From Kitasatospora sp. CB01950 (GTDB taxonomy: Bacteria > Actinomycetota > Actinomycetes > Streptomycetales > Streptomycetaceae): DNA of 64,000 nucleotides. Below, in pieces: positions 8,830 through 17,891 of this stretch (within the stretch, counting starts at the first letter, position 1; every line of letters begins with the position of its first letter). Location of the stretch: assembly GCF_001905465.1 (NCBI RefSeq), contig NZ_LISX01000008.1:102280-166279 (forward strand), in the 5' to 3' direction. A program made the position numbers and the translations under genes. The notes beneath the pieces are model-generated. The model saw only the letters and a list, made by a program, of their open reading frames with translations, did no database searches and was not told the origin of the DNA.

Positions 8830-8991
8830 TCAGTCCTCGGCGGGCGCGCCGTTGTCGCGGCGGTCGAGCGCGCGCTGCAGGGCGGCGGCGGTGCGCGGGT
8901 CGGCCTGGACGCGGCGGCGCCGGCGCCGGCCGACGGCGGCGGTGGCGGAGGGCGTGGTGGGGGCGGTGGTGCGGTCTGCGACGAAAGGCAT
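8830..8991 (-). CDS. Small basic hypothetical protein, 53 aa
   Basis: A 53-aa frame begins at an ATG preceded by AAGGAG at ideal spacing. The protein starts MPFVADRTTAP, has a run of arginines near residue 20 (GRRRRRR) and ends in an acidic tail (NGAPAED). I do not recognise a family. The gene lies upstream of the S8 protease on the same strand, with about 90 bases between them. The very good ribosome binding site is the main support for it being real. Confidence 0.55.
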   Translation of the reverse strand: MPFVADRTTAPTTPSATAAVGRRRRRRVQADPRTAAALQRALDRRDNGAPAED

Positions 8992-9221
8992 ACCGGGCTC
9001 CTTGGTGCGGGGGCGCAGCAGCGCGCGAAAGGGTGAGGAGGAGGAGAGGTACGCCTGGCAGGGGTCGCCTGCCGCACCGCGTACGTGTCCACGGGCCACG
9101 CGCCCCGGCGTTGCGGGGGTGGCGCATCGTATGACTACTCCACAGTACGGCGGGTGGGCCGCACTGTCGCGGAATTACTTGGATTTCCTACTATCTGAGA
9201 CAACGACGACCCCGGGTATGC

Positions 9222-9258
9222 GAACGGCCCTTCCGCCTCAAGGTCGGAAGGGCCGTTC
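9222..9258 (-). terminator. serA terminator hairpin
   Basis: A perfect 14-bp stem (9222-9235 with 9245-9258) with a 9-base loop lies 18 bases beyond the serA stop codon. Confidence 0.8.
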
Positions 9259-9276
9259 GGGGGTGCTGAGGGAGCG

Positions 9277-10872
9277 TCAGCCGAGGTTCACCGAACGGGC
9301 GAAGCGGGCACCGATGGCGCCGGCGATCTCGGTCAGGACCTCCTGCGAGACCTCGGTGTCCACGGTGATCGAGGCGAGCGCGTTGTCGCCGTCGCGGGCG
9401 ACCTGCATGCCGGCGATGTTGATGCCGGCGTCGCCGAGGATGCGGCCGAGGGTGCCGACCACGCCGGGGCGGTCCTCGTAGTGGAAGAACGCCATGTGGT
9501 CGGTGAGCGCGACGTCCACGTCGAAGCCGTCCACGCCGACGATCTTCTGGGTCTGCTTCGGGCCGGAGAGGGTGCCGGAGATCGACACCTCCTCGCCGTT
9601 CGCCAGGGTGCCGCGGACGGTGATCACGTTGCGGTGCTCGGGCGACTCGCTGGAGGTGGTGAGGCGGACCTCGACGCCACGCTCCTGGGCGAACAGCGGG
9701 GCGTTGACGTAGGACACCGTCTCGGCCACGACGTCCTCGAACACGCCCTTCAGCGCGGAGAGTTCGAGCACCTTCACGTCGTGCTGGGTGATCTCGCCGC
9801 GGACCTCGACGTCGAGGCGGACGGCGACCTCGCCGGCCAGCGCGGTGAAGATCCGGCCGAGCTTCTCGGCCAGCGGCAGGCCCGGGCGGACGTCCTCGGC
9901 GATCACGCCGCCCTGGACGTTGACCGCGTCCGGCACCAGCTCGCCGGCCAGCGCGAGGCGCACCGACTTGGCGACGGCGATGCCGGCCTTCTCCTGGGCC
10001 TCGTCGGTGGAGGCGCCCAGGTGCGGGGTGGCGACCACGTTGTCGAGGGCGAACAGCGGGGAGTCGGTGCACGGCTCCTTGGCGTAGACGTCCAGGCCGG
10101 CGCCGGCGACCCGGCCCTCCTGGAGGGCGCGCAGCAGCGCGTCCTCGTCGACGATGCCGCCGCGGGCGGCGTTGACGATCCGCACGCTCGGCTTGACCTT
10201 GTGCAGCGCCTCGTCGCCGATCAGGCCGATGGTCTCGGGGGTCTTCGGCAGGTGCACGGTGATGAAGTCCGAGACCTCCAGCAGCTCTTCGAGCGAGAGC
10301 AGCTTGACGCCCATCTGGGCCGCGCGGGCGGCCTGGATGTAGGGGTCGTAGGCGACGATCTTCATGCCGAACGCGGACATCCGCTGCGCGACCAGGACGC
10401 CGATCCGGCCGAGGCCGACCACGCCGAGGGTCTTCTCGCTGAGCTCGACGCCGGTGTACTTGTTGCGCTTCCACTCGCCGTCCTTGAGCGCGGCGTTGGC
10501 GGGCGCGATGTTGCGGGCGACCGAGATCAGCAGGCCACAGGCGAGCTCGGCGGCGGTGACGATGTTGGAGGTCGGCGCGTTGACGACCATCACGCCGGCC
10601 TTGGTGGAGGCGGCGACGTCCACGTTGTCCAGGCCGACACCGGCGCGGGCGACGACCTTGAGCTTCTTCGCGGCGGCCAGCGCCTCGGCGTCCACCTTGG
10701 TGGCGGAGCGGATCAGGATGGCGTCCACGTCGGCGATCGCGGTCAGCAGCTCGGCGCGGTCCGCGCCGTTGCAGTGCCGGATCTCGAAGTCGGGGCCCAG
10801 CGCGTCGACCGTGGCGGGCGAGAGCTCTTCAGCGATCAGAACGACAGCGCTTTTAGGTGTCACAGTGCTCAC
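9277..10872 (-). CDS. serA: D-3-phosphoglycerate dehydrogenase
   Basis: This 531-aa enzyme carries out the first step of serine synthesis, oxidising 3-phosphoglycerate to 3-phosphohydroxypyruvate with NAD. It has the long actinobacterial architecture. A catalytic and NAD-binding core holds GVVGLGRIGVLVAQRM and the active-site His in TPHLGAST. An intervening (ASB) domain follows, and the last 75 or so residues form an ACT domain (HYEDRPGVVGTLGRILGDAG), which in mycobacterial SerA binds serine for feedback inhibition. It starts with GTG at 10872, with AAGGAC about 8 bases upstream. It follows ilvC on the same strand but has its own upstream spacer with a hairpin. Confidence 0.95.
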   Translation of the reverse strand: MSTVTPKSAVVLIAEELSPATVDALGPDFEIRHCNGADRAELLTAIADVDAILIRSATKVDAEALAAAKKLKVVARAGVGLDNVDVAASTKAGVMVVNAPTSNIVTAAELACGLLISVARNIAPANAALKDGEWKRNKYTGVELSEKTLGVVGLGRIGVLVAQRMSAFGMKIVAYDPYIQAARAAQMGVKLLSLEELLEVSDFITVHLPKTPETIGLIGDEALHKVKPSVRIVNAARGGIVDEDALLRALQEGRVAGAGLDVYAKEPCTDSPLFALDNVVATPHLGASTDEAQEKAGIAVAKSVRLALAGELVPDAVNVQGGVIAEDVRPGLPLAEKLGRIFTALAGEVAVRLDVEVRGEITQHDVKVLELSALKGVFEDVVAETVSYVNAPLFAQERGVEVRLTTSSESPEHRNVITVRGTLANGEEVSISGTLSGPKQTQKIVGVDGFDVDVALTDHMAFFHYEDRPGVVGTLGRILGDAGINIAGMQVARDGDNALASITVDTEVSQEVLTEIAGAIGARFARSVNLG

Positions 10873-11030
10873 GACAGTGTGTCCTTAAATGTCCGGTTCA
10901 CCCCGCCGGGCGGAGGGCACGTGAGGTGGCGTGCGCAGGGCGGGGGAAGGTGGCATGTCGCGTAGCTAGACGCACGACGCTGTGGGCCTGACGCGTAATT
11001 CGGGAGTCTATCGGCGGGCCGCCGGGGGGA

Positions 11031-11067
11031 CTGCTCCCGTCCGGCGAAATCACCCGGACGGGAACAG
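11031..11067 (-). terminator. ilvBNC operon terminator hairpin
   Basis: A long stem (CTGcTCCCGTCCGG with CCGGACGGGAaCAG, one mismatch) closes a 9-base loop. It lies 28 bases beyond the ilvC stop. It separates the ilv operon from serA. Confidence 0.7.
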
Positions 11068-11095
11068 CCTTGTTGTACAACGGGGATGAGGCCGA

Positions 11096-12094
11096 TCAGG
11101 CGCTCTCGTCCACCCAGGACATCAGCTTGCGCAGCTTCTTGCCGGTGGTCTCCAGCAGGTGGTCGGCGTCCGCGTTCTTGTACTCGTTGTACTTCGGCAG
11201 GCCCGCCTTGTACTCGGCGATCCAGTTGTTGGCGAAGGTGCCGTCCTGGATCTCGGCGAGGACCTTCTTCATCTCGGCCTTGGTGTCGGCGGTGATGATG
11301 CGGGGGCCGGTGACGTAGTCGCCCCACTCGGCGGTCTCGGAGACCGACCAGCGCATCTTCTCCAGGCCGCCCTCGTACATCAGGTCGACGATCAGCTTCA
11401 GCTCGTGGAGGCACTCGAAGTAGGCGATCTCGGGCTGGTAGCCCGCCTCGACCAGGGTCTCGAAGCCGGCCTTGACCAGGGCGGCGGTGCCACCGCAGAG
11501 GACGGCCTGCTCACCGAACAGGTCGGTCTCGGTCTCCTCGGTGAAGGTGGTCTTGATGACGCCGGCCTTGGTGCCGCCGATGCCCTTGGCGTAGGACAGC
11601 GCCAGCTCGAAGGCCTTGCCGGTGGCGTCCTGCTCGACGGCCACGATGCACGGGACGCCGCGACCCTCCTGGTACTGGCGGCGGACCAGGTGGCCCGGGC
11701 CCTTCGGGGCGACCATGCAGACGTCGACGTCGGCCGGCGGCTGGATGAAGCCGAAGCGGATGTTCAGGCCGTGGCCGAAGAACAGGGCGTCGCCCGCCTT
11801 CAGGTTCGGCTCGATGGCCTCCTTGTAGACGTCGGCCTGGATCGGGTCCGGCACCAGGATCATGATGACGTCGGCCTCGGCCGCGGCCTCGGACGGGGTG
11901 ACCACGCGCAGGCCGGCCTCCTGGGCGGCGGCACGGGACTTGGAGCCCTCCAGCAGGCCGACCCGGACGTCGACGCCCGAGTCGCGCAGCGACAGCGCGT
12001 GGGCGTGGCCCTGGCTGCCGTAGCCGATGACCGCGACCTTGCGGCCCTGGATGATGGACAGGTCGGCGTCGTCTTCGTAGAACAGCTCGGCCAC
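11096..12094 (-). CDS. ilvC: Ketol-acid reductoisomerase
   Basis: This 332-aa class I enzyme isomerises and reduces acetolactate or acetohydroxybutyrate, the second common step to valine, leucine and isoleucine. The NADPH-binding motif is VIGYGSQGHAHA (about residues 23-34). KGPGHLVRR and the metal-binding acidic residues of the C-terminal knotted domain (DLFGEQAVLCGG and ECLHELKLI) are intact. It starts with GTG at 12094, with AAGGAG eight bases upstream. It is the third gene of ilvB-ilvN-ilvC, with 148 bases separating it from ilvN. Confidence 0.96.
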   Translation of the reverse strand: MAELFYEDDADLSIIQGRKVAVIGYGSQGHAHALSLRDSGVDVRVGLLEGSKSRAAAQEAGLRVVTPSEAAAEADVIMILVPDPIQADVYKEAIEPNLKAGDALFFGHGLNIRFGFIQPPADVDVCMVAPKGPGHLVRRQYQEGRGVPCIVAVEQDATGKAFELALSYAKGIGGTKAGVIKTTFTEETETDLFGEQAVLCGGTAALVKAGFETLVEAGYQPEIAYFECLHELKLIVDLMYEGGLEKMRWSVSETAEWGDYVTGPRIITADTKAEMKKVLAEIQDGTFANNWIAEYKAGLPKYNEYKNADADHLLETTGKKLRKLMSWVDESA

Positions 12095-12242
12095 GGGGGC
12101 ACATCTCCTTGCGTGGTGGTGTTGCCGGGGGTTCCTACCGTAGGCGCACCCGGCGGGGGTTCGGTGGTGGTGCTCAAGTGTTGATACGGCGCGCGAAGCG
12201 CGTCCTTCGAGGGTGGTGGGCGACGGGTGGGAAAGACGGGCG

Positions 12243-12776
12243 TCAGGCGGAGCGGTCGAGCGCGCGCAGCGAGCGGTCCGTGATGGAGCGGGCGCCGCGA
12301 CCGATCGCGACCACGCCGGACTGCACCAACTCCTTGATGCCGTAAGGCTCCAGCATCCGCAGCATGGCCCCCAGCTTGTCCGAGGACCCGGTCGCCTCGA
12401 TGGTCACCGCGTCGGGCGACACGTCGACGGTCTTGGCGCGGAACAGCTGGACGATCTCGGTGACCTGCGAGCGGGTCTCGGCGTCGGCGCGGACCTTCAC
12501 CAGGACGAGTTCGCGCTGGACGGCCTGGGCCTGGTCCAGCTCGACGATCTTGATCACGTTGACCAGCTTGTTGAGCTGCTTGGTGACCTGCTCCAGCGGC
12601 AGCTCCTCGACGTTGACCACGATGGTCATCCGGGAGATGTCGGGGTGCTCGGTCGGGCCGACCGCCAGCGAGTCGATGTTGAACCCGCGGCGGGAGAACA
12701 GCGCGGCGATCCGGGCGAGCACGCCGGGCTTGTTCTCGACCAGGACGGACAGGGTGTGCTTGGACATGGTGGTCAT
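12243..12776 (-). CDS. ilvN: Acetolactate synthase small (regulatory) subunit
   Basis: This 177-aa regulatory subunit of acetohydroxyacid synthase has an N-terminal ACT domain (LSVLVENKPGVLARIAALFS) that binds valine for feedback inhibition, followed by the conserved C-terminal half (FRAKTVDVSPDAVTIEATG). I chose the ATG at 12776 (MTTMSK) because AGAAAG precedes it; the ATG at 12767 has no binding site. It begins 14 bases after the ilvB stop, consistent with translational coupling in the operon. Confidence 0.93.
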   Translation of the reverse strand: MTTMSKHTLSVLVENKPGVLARIAALFSRRGFNIDSLAVGPTEHPDISRMTIVVNVEELPLEQVTKQLNKLVNVIKIVELDQAQAVQRELVLVKVRADAETRSQVTEIVQLFRAKTVDVSPDAVTIEATGSSDKLGAMLRMLEPYGIKELVQSGVVAIGRGARSITDRSLRALDRSA

Positions 12777-12790
12777 CGCTTTCTGGTCCG

Positions 12791-14641
12791 TCAGTCCTGG
12801 TCGTCGCCGAAGTCGGGGCGGACGCCCCGGGCGAACTGGATCTCGTCGTTGCTGGTGCCGGCGGCGACCATCGGCCAGACCATCGCGTCCTGGTGGACGA
12901 TGAAGTCGATGACGACCGGGCGGTCGTTGATCTCCATGGCCTGCTTGATGACGGCGTCCAGGTCCTCGGGTCGCTCGCAGCGCAGGCCGACGCAGCCCAT
13001 CGCCTCGGACAGCATCACGAAGTCCGGGATCCGGGTGCCCTGGGCGGGCTGCTCGATGCCGTCGTGGCCGGGCCCGGAGTGCAGCACGGTGTTGGAGTAG
13101 CGCTGGTTGTAGAACAGCGTCTGCCACTGGCGGACCATGCCCAGCGAGCCGTTGTTGATGACCGCGACCTTGATCGGCAGGTTGTTCAGGCTGCACGTGG
13201 TCAGTTCCTGATTGGTCATCTGGAAGCAGCCGTCGCCGTCGATCGCCCACACCGGGGTGTCCGGCTTGCCGGCCTTGGCGCCCATCGCGGCGGGGACGGC
13301 GTAGCCCATGGTGCCGGCGCCGCCGGAGTTCAGCCAGGTCGCGGGCTTCTCGAACTGGATGAACTGGCTGGCCCACATCTGGTGCTGGCCGACGCCCGCG
13401 GCGTAGATGGCGTCCGGGCCGACCAACTGGCCGATCCGCTCGATGACCTGCTGCGGCGACAGCATGCCGTTCGGGGCGGGCTCGTGGCCGATCGGGTAGG
13501 TCGTCTTCCAGTGGTTGAGCTTGGTCCACCAGTCCGCGTAGTCGCCGCGGTGTCCGGCGTCGAACTCGGCCTGGACGGCGACGATCAGGTCGGCCAGCAC
13601 CTCGCGGGCGTCGCCGACGATCGGGACGTCCGCCGGGCGGTTCTTGCCGATCTCGGCCGGGTCGATGTCGGCGTGCACGACCTTGGCGTTCGGGGCGAAC
13701 GAGTCGAGCTTGCCGGTGACCCGGTCGTCGAAGCGGGCGCCCAGGGTGAACAGCAGGTCGGACTTCTGCAGCGCGGTGACGGCGGGGACCGAGCCGTGCA
13801 TGCCGGGCATGCCCAGGTGCTGCGGGTGGCTGTCCGGGAAGACGCCGATCGCCATCAGCGTGGTGACCACGGGAGCGCCGGTCAGCTCGGCCAGGATGCG
13901 CAGCTCGGTGCCGGCGTTGGCCTTCAGCACGCCGCCGCCGACGTACAGCACCGGGCGCTTGGAGTTGACCAGCAGCTTGGCGGCCTCGCGGATCTGCTTG
14001 GCGTGCGGCTTGGTGACCGGACGGTAGCCCGGCAGCGAGGCCTCGACCGGCCAGCGGAAGGTGGTGGTGGCCTGCAGGGCGTCCTTGGCGATGTCGACCA
14101 GGACCGGGCCGGGACGGCCGGTGGCGGCGATGTGGAAGGCCTCGGCGATGACGCGGGGGATCTCGGCAGGGTCGGTCACCAGGTAGTTGTGCTTGGTGAT
14201 CGGCATGGTGATGCCGCAGATGTCCGCCTCCTGGAAGGCGTCCGTGCCGATCGCCTTGGAGGCGACCTGGCCGGTGATGGCGACCATCGGGACGGAGTCC
14301 ATGTAGGCGTCGGCGATCGGGGTGACCAGGTTGGTGGCGCCGGGACCCGAGGTGGCCATGCAGACGCCGACCCGGCCGGTGGCCTGCGCGTAGCCGGTCG
14401 CGGCGTGGCCGGCGCCCTGCTCGTGGCGGACCAGGATGTGGCGGACCTTGCTGGAGTCCATCAGCGGGTCGTACGCCGGGAGGATCGCGCCGCCCGGAAT
14501 GCCGAAGACCGTGTCGGCCCCGACGGCTTCGAGCGAGCGGATGAGCGACTGCGCGCCGGTCATGGTCTCGATGGTCTGCTGACCCGGAGCGTGGGCGGCC
14601 GGGTGGTCCCCGCGGCGGGGGGTTGCGGCGTGCTCAGTCAT
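12791..14641 (-). CDS. ilvB: Acetolactate synthase large (catalytic) subunit
   Basis: This 616-aa ThDP-dependent enzyme makes acetolactate from two pyruvates, or acetohydroxybutyrate from pyruvate plus 2-oxobutyrate. Visible motifs are GIPGGAILP with the catalytic Glu in RHEQGAGHAATGYA, the FAD-binding middle domain, and the C-terminal ThDP motif (AIDGDGCFQMTNQEL, GDG...N). The ATG at 14641 was chosen because a GAGAAGAGA site lies upstream and the residues beyond it are Arg/Pro-rich and non-conserved. The operon is preceded by a leader peptide and terminator. Confidence 0.96.
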   Translation of the reverse strand: MTEHAATPRRGDHPAAHAPGQQTIETMTGAQSLIRSLEAVGADTVFGIPGGAILPAYDPLMDSSKVRHILVRHEQGAGHAATGYAQATGRVGVCMATSGPGATNLVTPIADAYMDSVPMVAITGQVASKAIGTDAFQEADICGITMPITKHNYLVTDPAEIPRVIAEAFHIAATGRPGPVLVDIAKDALQATTTFRWPVEASLPGYRPVTKPHAKQIREAAKLLVNSKRPVLYVGGGVLKANAGTELRILAELTGAPVVTTLMAIGVFPDSHPQHLGMPGMHGSVPAVTALQKSDLLFTLGARFDDRVTGKLDSFAPNAKVVHADIDPAEIGKNRPADVPIVGDAREVLADLIVAVQAEFDAGHRGDYADWWTKLNHWKTTYPIGHEPAPNGMLSPQQVIERIGQLVGPDAIYAAGVGQHQMWASQFIQFEKPATWLNSGGAGTMGYAVPAAMGAKAGKPDTPVWAIDGDGCFQMTNQELTTCSLNNLPIKVAVINNGSLGMVRQWQTLFYNQRYSNTVLHSGPGHDGIEQPAQGTRIPDFVMLSEAMGCVGLRCERPEDLDAVIKQAMEINDRPVVIDFIVHQDAMVWPMVAAGTSNDEIQFARGVRPDFGDDQD

Positions 14642-14787
14642 CTGCCTGTCTCTTCTCGGGTTCTGCTCGGGGTGGCGCCGGCCCGGGCGGCGGTGGCTGC
14701 CCGGGCGGTCTCCGGCGGTGCCTCGATCGTCCGGATTTCGGGGGTTTGAGGCCAGGGTTCCTGCGATGGCCGGCCCGGATTCGTGCA

Positions 14788-14821
14788 ACAAAAAACCCCT
14801 CGTGCCAAGGGCATGCGAGGG
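14788..14821 (-). terminator. ilvB attenuator terminator
   Basis: On the minus strand the stem CCCCTCG/CGAGGGG with inner TGCC/GGCA and a CTT loop is followed directly by TTTTTTGTTG. This is one of the two best intrinsic terminators in the window. It lies 23 bases after the leader peptide stop and about 150 bases before ilvB, the textbook layout of transcription attenuation by branched-chain amino acid supply. Confidence 0.85.
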
Positions 14822-14843
14822 GGAGGCGCGTCAGGCTGGGCTT

Positions 14844-14885
14844 TCAGCCGACGCGCCCGCCAAGTACGAGAATTCGGGTGGTCAT
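14844..14885 (-). CDS. ilvB leader peptide, 13 aa
   Basis: A 13-codon frame encodes MTTRILVLGGRVG, with GGAGGAAGG eight bases before its ATG. The Ile-Leu-Val-Leu run is the regulatory codon cluster for all three branched-chain amino acids. The peptide closely resembles the conserved leader found upstream of ilvB in other actinobacteria (x-T-R-I-L-V-L-G-x-R-V-G). Ribosome stalling on these codons would prevent the downstream terminator from forming. Confidence 0.85.
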   Translation of the reverse strand: MTTRILVLGGRVG

Positions 14886-14918
14886 GGCACCGACCTTCCT
14901 CCCACGCGGCGGTGGGTG

Positions 14919-17891
14919 TCAAGCTGGTGGGACCGACGTCTCACCATTCGGTCCGCCGATCGGACCCCCGACGGCATGCCGTTGTGGCAGCTCAAGGCCC
15001 CCGTGGAGGTGTCCGGCGCGGCCCGCCGAGGCCTCCGCCAGGCCGCCCGAACGCGGTTCCGGGGTGAGCAGCGGGCGTCGGCCGGGGTGGCCCTGGCCGG
15101 GGCGCGGGACGGGGTAGCCGCGGCGCAGCAGGGCGCGGCGCAGCCGCAGTTCGTCGAGCGGGCGGTCGAAGGCCAGGCCCTGGCCGCGGCGGCAGCCGAG
15201 TTCCTGGAGCACGGCGACCTGCCGGGGGTGGTCGACGCCGTCGGCGCCGGTGACCAGGCCGAGGTCGCGGCCGAGCCGCAGGGCGTGGCCGGCCAGCGCC
15301 CGGGTGAGGGTGGAGTCGGCGATGTCCTGGACCAGGCTGCGGTCGAGTTTGAGCGCGTCGAACGGCATCCGGGCGAGCACGCCGAGCGAGCCGCCGCCGG
15401 TGCCGAATCCGGCGAGCGCGGTGGACACCCCCAGTCGTCTGAACGCGGCCAGCCGGCGGCCGAGTTCGTCGGCCAGCGCGTCCGGGCCCATCCGGGAGAC
15501 CTCCAGGACGAGCAGGTCGGGCGGCAGTTCGGTGTCGCGCAGCGCGCCGGCCAGGGTCTCGTACATGCCGGGCGCGCAGAGCCGTTCGGCGGCGAGTCGG
15601 ACGGTGACCGGGACGGGTGGGGCGGCGGGGCCGTCGGCGCGGCGGCGGGCGGCGGCGGCGACCGCCTCGGTGACCAGCCAGCGGGCGAACCGGGTGGCGC
15701 CGTCGCCGGTGTCGGCGGTGCGCAGGAACTCGGCGGGGGTGAGCAGCATGCCTTCGGCGGAGCGCCAGCGGGCCTGTGCCTCGACGCCGGTGAGCCGGCC
15801 GCCGACCAGTTCGACCACGGGCTGGTGGAGCAGCGCGAAGGAGCCTTCGCGGACGGCGGCGCGCAGCCGTTCCTCCAACTCGCCGCGCCGGTCGAGTTCG
15901 GCGCGCATCGCCGGGGTGTAGAGCACCACCCGGCCCTTGCCGCGCGACTTGGCCTGGTACATCGCCAGGTCGGCGTTGCGCAGCAGTTCGTCGGCGGCGC
16001 CCGCGGCCCGGCTCTCGACGGTGCGGGCGTGGGCGTCCTCGTCCTCGCCGGGGAGGAGTTCGGGGACGGGCAGCGGGGCGTCGGGGCCGAACGCGATGCC
16101 GATCGAGGCGGCGACGCCGAGTTCGCCGCCGGCGATCCAGTACGGCTCGGAGAGCGCGCCGCGGATGCGTTCGGCGAGGTCGCGGACCTGCGGGTGGCCG
16201 AGCCGGCCGCGGACCAGGACGGCGAACTCGTCGCCGCCGAACCGGGCGACGGTGTCCTCGGCGCGGACGGCGGTCTGCAGCCGGCGGGCGGCCTGGACCA
16301 GGAGTTCGTCGCCGACCTGGTGGCCCGCGGTGTCGTTGACGGCCTTGAAGCCGTCCAGGTCGAGGAAGAGCACGGCGACGGCGGTGCCGGCCGGGGCCTG
16401 CGCGGAGAGCGCGGCCCGGACGCGGTGCGCGAACAGTGCGCGGTTGGGCAGGTCGGTGAGCGGGTCGTGGAACGCGTTGTGCTGCAACTGGGCCTGCAGG
16501 CGCACCCGTTCGGTGATGTCGCGGCTGTTCAGGATCAGGCCGTCGCGGTACGGGTTGACGGTGGATTCGACGTGCAGCCAGTCCCCCTCGCCGGAGCGGA
16601 TCCGGCACTCCACCCGGGCGGAGGGTTCGCCGTTGTGGAACCGGGCGCCGCGGGCGCGGGCCAGGATGCGGCGCACCTCGGCGAGCACCCGGTCGACGTC
16701 CTCGGGGTGGACCAGGTTGAGCAGGTTGCCGCCGACCAGGTCCTCCGGGTCGCGGTTGTAGACCCGCAGCGCGGCGGGGCTGACGTAGGACAGCGCGCCG
16801 GACGGCCCGGCGATCATGATGACGTCGCTGGAGCCCTGCACCAGGGAGCGGAAGTGGGCTTCCTTGGTGGAGAGTTCCTGGGCCAGCGAGAGGTTGTCGA
16901 GCAGCATGACGCCCTGACGGATGATCAGAGCCAGTCCGACGGTGCTGGCGGCGGCGAGCATCACCCGGTCCAGCGGGCGGCCGCCGAGCGCGTTGTAGAG
17001 GATTCCGGCGGTGCAGACCGCGGCGGCGGCGTAGGGCGTCAGCGCGCTGAAGGTGGAGGCGACCCGGCGGCGCGGCACGCCCTGGGTGGAGGGGTGTTCG
17101 CGGCTGGGGCGGCGGGTGTGCGACCAGGGGGCCCAGGCGAGCAGCAGGGAGCCGGCGAACCAGCCGGCGTCCAGCAACTCGCCGGAGTGGTAGTCGCTGT
17201 GGAACTGCGGGGTGGTGAACAGCGCGTCGCACACCACGGTGACGGCGAGGCCGATCATCGCGGTGTGCACGGCGGCCCGATTGCGGTCCCGGCCACGGAC
17301 GTTGAGGCCGACCACCAGGCTGACCAGCAGGATGTCCAGCACCGGGTAGCCGAGGCCGAGGGCGAGCTTCAGCGGGTCGTCACCGTCGCCGGCGGCGACC
17401 CGGCCGAGCGCCAGGCTCCAGCTGAGGGTGAACAGCGAGCCGGCCACCAGCCAGGCGTCCAGCACCAGGCAGAGCCAGCCGGCCGGGTTGCGCGGGCGCT
17501 GGGCGAGCACCAGCAGGCCGGTGATGGCGAGCGGGGCGAACAGCAGGAACGGGTAGTCGGCGGCGGAGTCCGGCGGCAGCGGTCGGCCGAGCACCACCTC
17601 GTACCAGCCCCAGACGCCGTTGCCGAACGCCACCACCGCCGAGGAGAGGCCGAACAGCAGCCAGGCCGGACGGGTGTGGCCGCCGACCGCGATGCCGTGC
17701 GCGAGGCAGGACAGGGCGGCCGCGAGGGCCGCTGCGGCGAGGCCGAAGTCGCCCATCACCAGGGCGAGTTCGCACGATCCCCAGCCGAACCCGGCACCCA
17801 CCGCGTAGCCGGCGCAGAGCACCGCGAGCAGCACGGCCGTCAGCCGGCGCAGGGCGGGGCGGGCAGGCGGCACCGATTCGGTGGAGTTCAA
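14919..17891 (-). CDS. Membrane PAS-GGDEF-EAL protein, probable diguanylate cyclase with degenerate EAL
   Basis: This 990-aa protein has about eight to ten membrane segments (residues 15-330), a PAS domain (about 345-460), a GGDEF domain (about 475-650) and an EAL-like domain (about 690-950). GGDEF is intact (ARFGGDEFAV, about 552-556) with an RAED inhibitory site five residues before it, so c-di-GMP synthesis with product inhibition is expected. The EAL domain has lost key residues: EAL reads EAQ, the DDFG motif reads AGFG, and AEGVE reads ADGVD, so phosphodiesterase activity is unlikely. I prefer the TTG start at 17891, which has GGAGGGGGAG seven bases upstream; the ATG at 17915 has none. 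By position next to ilvB it may correspond to CdgC of other streptomycetes; I recall this rather than verified it. Confidence 0.9.
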   Translation of the reverse strand: MNSTESVPPARPALRRLTAVLLAVLCAGYAVGAGFGWGSCELALVMGDFGLAAAALAAALSCLAHGIAVGGHTRPAWLLFGLSSAVVAFGNGVWGWYEVVLGRPLPPDSAADYPFLLFAPLAITGLLVLAQRPRNPAGWLCLVLDAWLVAGSLFTLSWSLALGRVAAGDGDDPLKLALGLGYPVLDILLVSLVVGLNVRGRDRNRAAVHTAMIGLAVTVVCDALFTTPQFHSDYHSGELLDAGWFAGSLLLAWAPWSHTRRPSREHPSTQGVPRRRVASTFSALTPYAAAAVCTAGILYNALGGRPLDRVMLAAASTVGLALIIRQGVMLLDNLSLAQELSTKEAHFRSLVQGSSDVIMIAGPSGALSYVSPAALRVYNRDPEDLVGGNLLNLVHPEDVDRVLAEVRRILARARGARFHNGEPSARVECRIRSGEGDWLHVESTVNPYRDGLILNSRDITERVRLQAQLQHNAFHDPLTDLPNRALFAHRVRAALSAQAPAGTAVAVLFLDLDGFKAVNDTAGHQVGDELLVQAARRLQTAVRAEDTVARFGGDEFAVLVRGRLGHPQVRDLAERIRGALSEPYWIAGGELGVAASIGIAFGPDAPLPVPELLPGEDEDAHARTVESRAAGAADELLRNADLAMYQAKSRGKGRVVLYTPAMRAELDRRGELEERLRAAVREGSFALLHQPVVELVGGRLTGVEAQARWRSAEGMLLTPAEFLRTADTGDGATRFARWLVTEAVAAAARRRADGPAAPPVPVTVRLAAERLCAPGMYETLAGALRDTELPPDLLVLEVSRMGPDALADELGRRLAAFRRLGVSTALAGFGTGGGSLGVLARMPFDALKLDRSLVQDIADSTLTRALAGHALRLGRDLGLVTGADGVDHPRQVAVLQELGCRRGQGLAFDRPLDELRLRRALLRRGYPVPRPGQGHPGRRPLLTPEPRSGGLAEASAGRAGHLHGGLELPQRHAVGGPIGGPNGETSVPPA

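Noticed and set aside
14917..14922. TTGACA on the minus strand upstream of the ilvB leader peptide as a -35 box
   Set aside because: The matching -10 position falls on the GGAGGAAGG ribosome binding site, so it cannot be the promoter for this leader.
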